A stretch of DNA of 64,000 nt from contig CM041465.1 of assembly GCA_023213395.1 (NCBI GenBank), forward strand, positions 112,599,741 to 112,663,740. Direction: 5' to 3'. Below the pieces are notes generated by a model. That model ran no database searches, had not been told where the DNA came from, and saw only the letters and a list, made by a program, of their open reading frames with translations. The translations under genes and the position numbers were made by a program. This document shows, in pieces, positions 61,995 through 64,000 of this stretch; position 1 is the first letter of the stretch, and the number at the start of each line of letters is the position of its first letter. This DNA is from Cycas panzhihuaensis (Eukaryota; Cycadophyta).

Positions 61995-64000
61995 TGGCAT
62001 GCTTTAATTGGACCTAAACTAAATATCTCTTAACTAGCAGTATGTTTCCTTAGTTTCAAGTCTAAGATAAGAGACAAGAAGCCTAAGAGAACCTAAGGGA
62101 CAACCTTTTCCAACTCATGAGAAGGATTCTCCACCTAATTATGCCATTTAATTAAGATATAAATGAAGTGATAAAAGGCTAGGATGAAAGTAGGGTGGTT
62201 GAATCCATTAGCCTACATAATCAGATGGAGAAGTTATAAATTTAAGATTACACTAACAATGTATCGTGTTTCCTTCATAGGGACTTCTTTCCTCCTTTCA
62301 TATCAACCTTTTAAGTTTTACTAAAATGAAGGAAAAGGGTTAAGTGATGGAGAGGTTTTCTCTTTTCTATTATTATTTTTTAATTTAAATGAAATGAAAT
62401 CATAGGAGCAAACAATGAAACTACAAGATCTATCCACCTTCTTTTCAATAAGTAAATAAGAAAACTAAACATGTATGCAACATATTTTTTTTTAATAAAA
62501 TGAAGCATACTAAAATAAAAAAGAAACCATTTCCTCTAGATGTAATATACACTTTTCAGTTAGAAAGGCAAATATAAAATGCAACTAACATAACATGCAA
62601 CTACATGTAGAAATTGATAAGAGATCAAATAGTATACAATGTTTATATGAAGCTTTTATTTTAATCACATGTTATTTTCTATTTTGGAAAATGATTTGAA
62701 GAGAAAAAGAGAGATTTTAAACATATATTTCTAGTATTATGAATGATATTTAATCCATAAAAATTGCATGCAAGCAACCATAATCAAATTACCACCCAAA
62801 AATAAATGATAAATTAAAAAAATATAGATATTCTATCACAAACAAAGTCTTTTAGATTCCATAGGATCCTTTAATCTAATATGATATGATCACATAAAAG
62901 ATATATCATTCATATATTTAGGTTTCTTTCCTTAACTAAGAAGAAAATGAAGAGAAATAAGTCAAATAGGATAATATTAATAACTTATGTAATCTCTACT
63001 ATAATGATGAATTTCTACCTTAGAATGGCTTTCCCTCTTCCAAATATGTTCGAACTTCTTCAATCTTTCTTTTAAAACCAACAAGGAAAAGAAGAAACAC
63101 ATAACAGATAGATCAACAATAGCCACAAACAAGTAAAAGTAAAACAAGATCACTTGGGGACTTAAATAGCTGAAAAAGAATAGGAGAGTGTAGTTATTTA
63201 TTTAGTGAAAAGATGATTATTATTCACAATAGTCTACCTCTATTTCTCCCACAAAGGGCTAACCTTTCATCCTAGTTACCAATAAAACATTTCTAATAAA
63301 AATGTCTTAGATATCGATAAGAATAGAGGAACAATTCTAATTATAAATAGTCACCAAAAGAAAAGGAGAATTGCAAGAAACTAAAAAAGAAAGCTCTTAT
63401 CAAGCATAAGAATTTTGAAGCTGAAGGAACTTGTAAGAAACCATATACTTTATAAGCAATAGCTACCTAGATTTGTAGAATAATAAATTAGCAAAAATAG
63501 AGCTTCAAAAATCTTCTTCTAGGTTTGACTTTCTCTTCAAATTAGTTTTCCAAATAATAACAACAAAAGAATCTCTCAAAATCTCTAGAAAACATACCCA
63601 AAGCTTGATCTCTAACACATCAATCTCATGAATGATACATCACACTAGGGTTTCAAAAGCTTCTAGACAAGAAAGAGGTAGGTTTCCATTAAATCTAAGT
63701 AGTGACATGTAAAAGTAGCATGCTAAAAAAAAATTGCATGCATGACAGTCAAAAATGTGATCGAGCATATTTTATGAATAACCAAAAACATAATCTTCTT
63801 CATAAAATGCAATTGATTATATTTTTAGTATGACCAAAAATGCAATGAATCAGGAAATCAAATTAACTCATTGAAAAGTCAAAAAGAGTGATTTTCATTA
63901 AACATTTTAAGAACAAATAACTTAATTAATAAGAAAAATAGCCCAAAGAAGATGAAAACAATAAGCACAAGTCTGAAATAATGAAAATGAGATCATTGAA
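61995..64000 (-). repeat. Tat element D: 5' LTR (continues past the window)
   Basis: Partner of the LTR at 51363. Starts TGGCATGC on the plus strand (element-side end on the minus strand). At least 2.0 kb long; truncated by the window end. Confidence 0.85.

Overview
This window looks like intergenic DNA from a large, repeat-rich seed-plant nuclear genome. No intact single-copy cellular gene was found. Nearly everything recognisable is decayed LTR retrotransposon: two Ty3/gypsy elements of the Tat type (each with a second, archaeal-like RNase H), one Ty3/gypsy chromovirus, two Ty1/copia elements, and small non-coding elements primed by initiator tRNA-Met. The plant assignment rests on the Tat and chromovirus families, a plant-mobile-domain protein, and long AT microsatellites. 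The species cannot be named from the sequence.

Layout. 1-12.9 kb: plus-strand Tat element A (end of protease, conserved linker, RT, RNase H, integrase, an ANTISENSE two-part gene with a plant-mobile-domain-like N-terminus at 6462-4567, archaeal-type RNase H, polypurine tract, very long 3' LTR with a 1.46-kb tandem duplication). 13.0-16.1 kb: plus-strand chromovirus (RT, RNase H, integrase, chromodomain). 16.6-27.7 kb: minus-strand copia B, split inside its integrase by a 4.2-kb non-coding LTR element (18845-23074) with PBS, PPT and a one-mismatch target duplication. 27.7-31.9 kb: unclassified, with a perfect 20-bp-arm hairpin and a LINE RT scrap. 31.9-35.7 kb: small plus-strand non-coding LTR element whose second LTR is again followed by a primer-binding site. 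35.7-43.4 kb: poorly understood interval bounded by another LTR-like pair. 43.4-51.2 kb: plus-strand copia C, inserted in the right copy of that pair and carrying fragments of a MAP-kinase-like gene in its leader. 51.4-64.0 kb: minus-strand Tat element D (gag, protease, linker, RT, RNase H, archaeal RNase H; no integrase seen) between two long LTRs, the right one running off the window.

Decay pattern. Frames are broken mainly by C-to-T and G-to-A changes. In-frame stops sit mostly where the families have Gln or Trp, and CAG/CTG triplets are scarce in the older elements, as expected of long-term cytosine methylation at CHG (and CG) sites. The same process plausibly explains why the third catalytic Glu of integrase reads Lys in three unrelated families here, and why zinc-knuckle Cys reads Tyr in two gag genes. 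Two stretches escape this decay partly: the antisense gene in Tat A and the kinase-like fragment in copia C.

Most interesting: the antisense plant-mobile-domain gene with its own minus-strand TATA box and a palindrome motif shared with the LTR; the kinase fragments captured in copia C; the unequal LTRs of copia C; the LTR-internal-LTR-PBS arrangement at 35.7 kb; and two related Tat elements that differ in possession of integrase.
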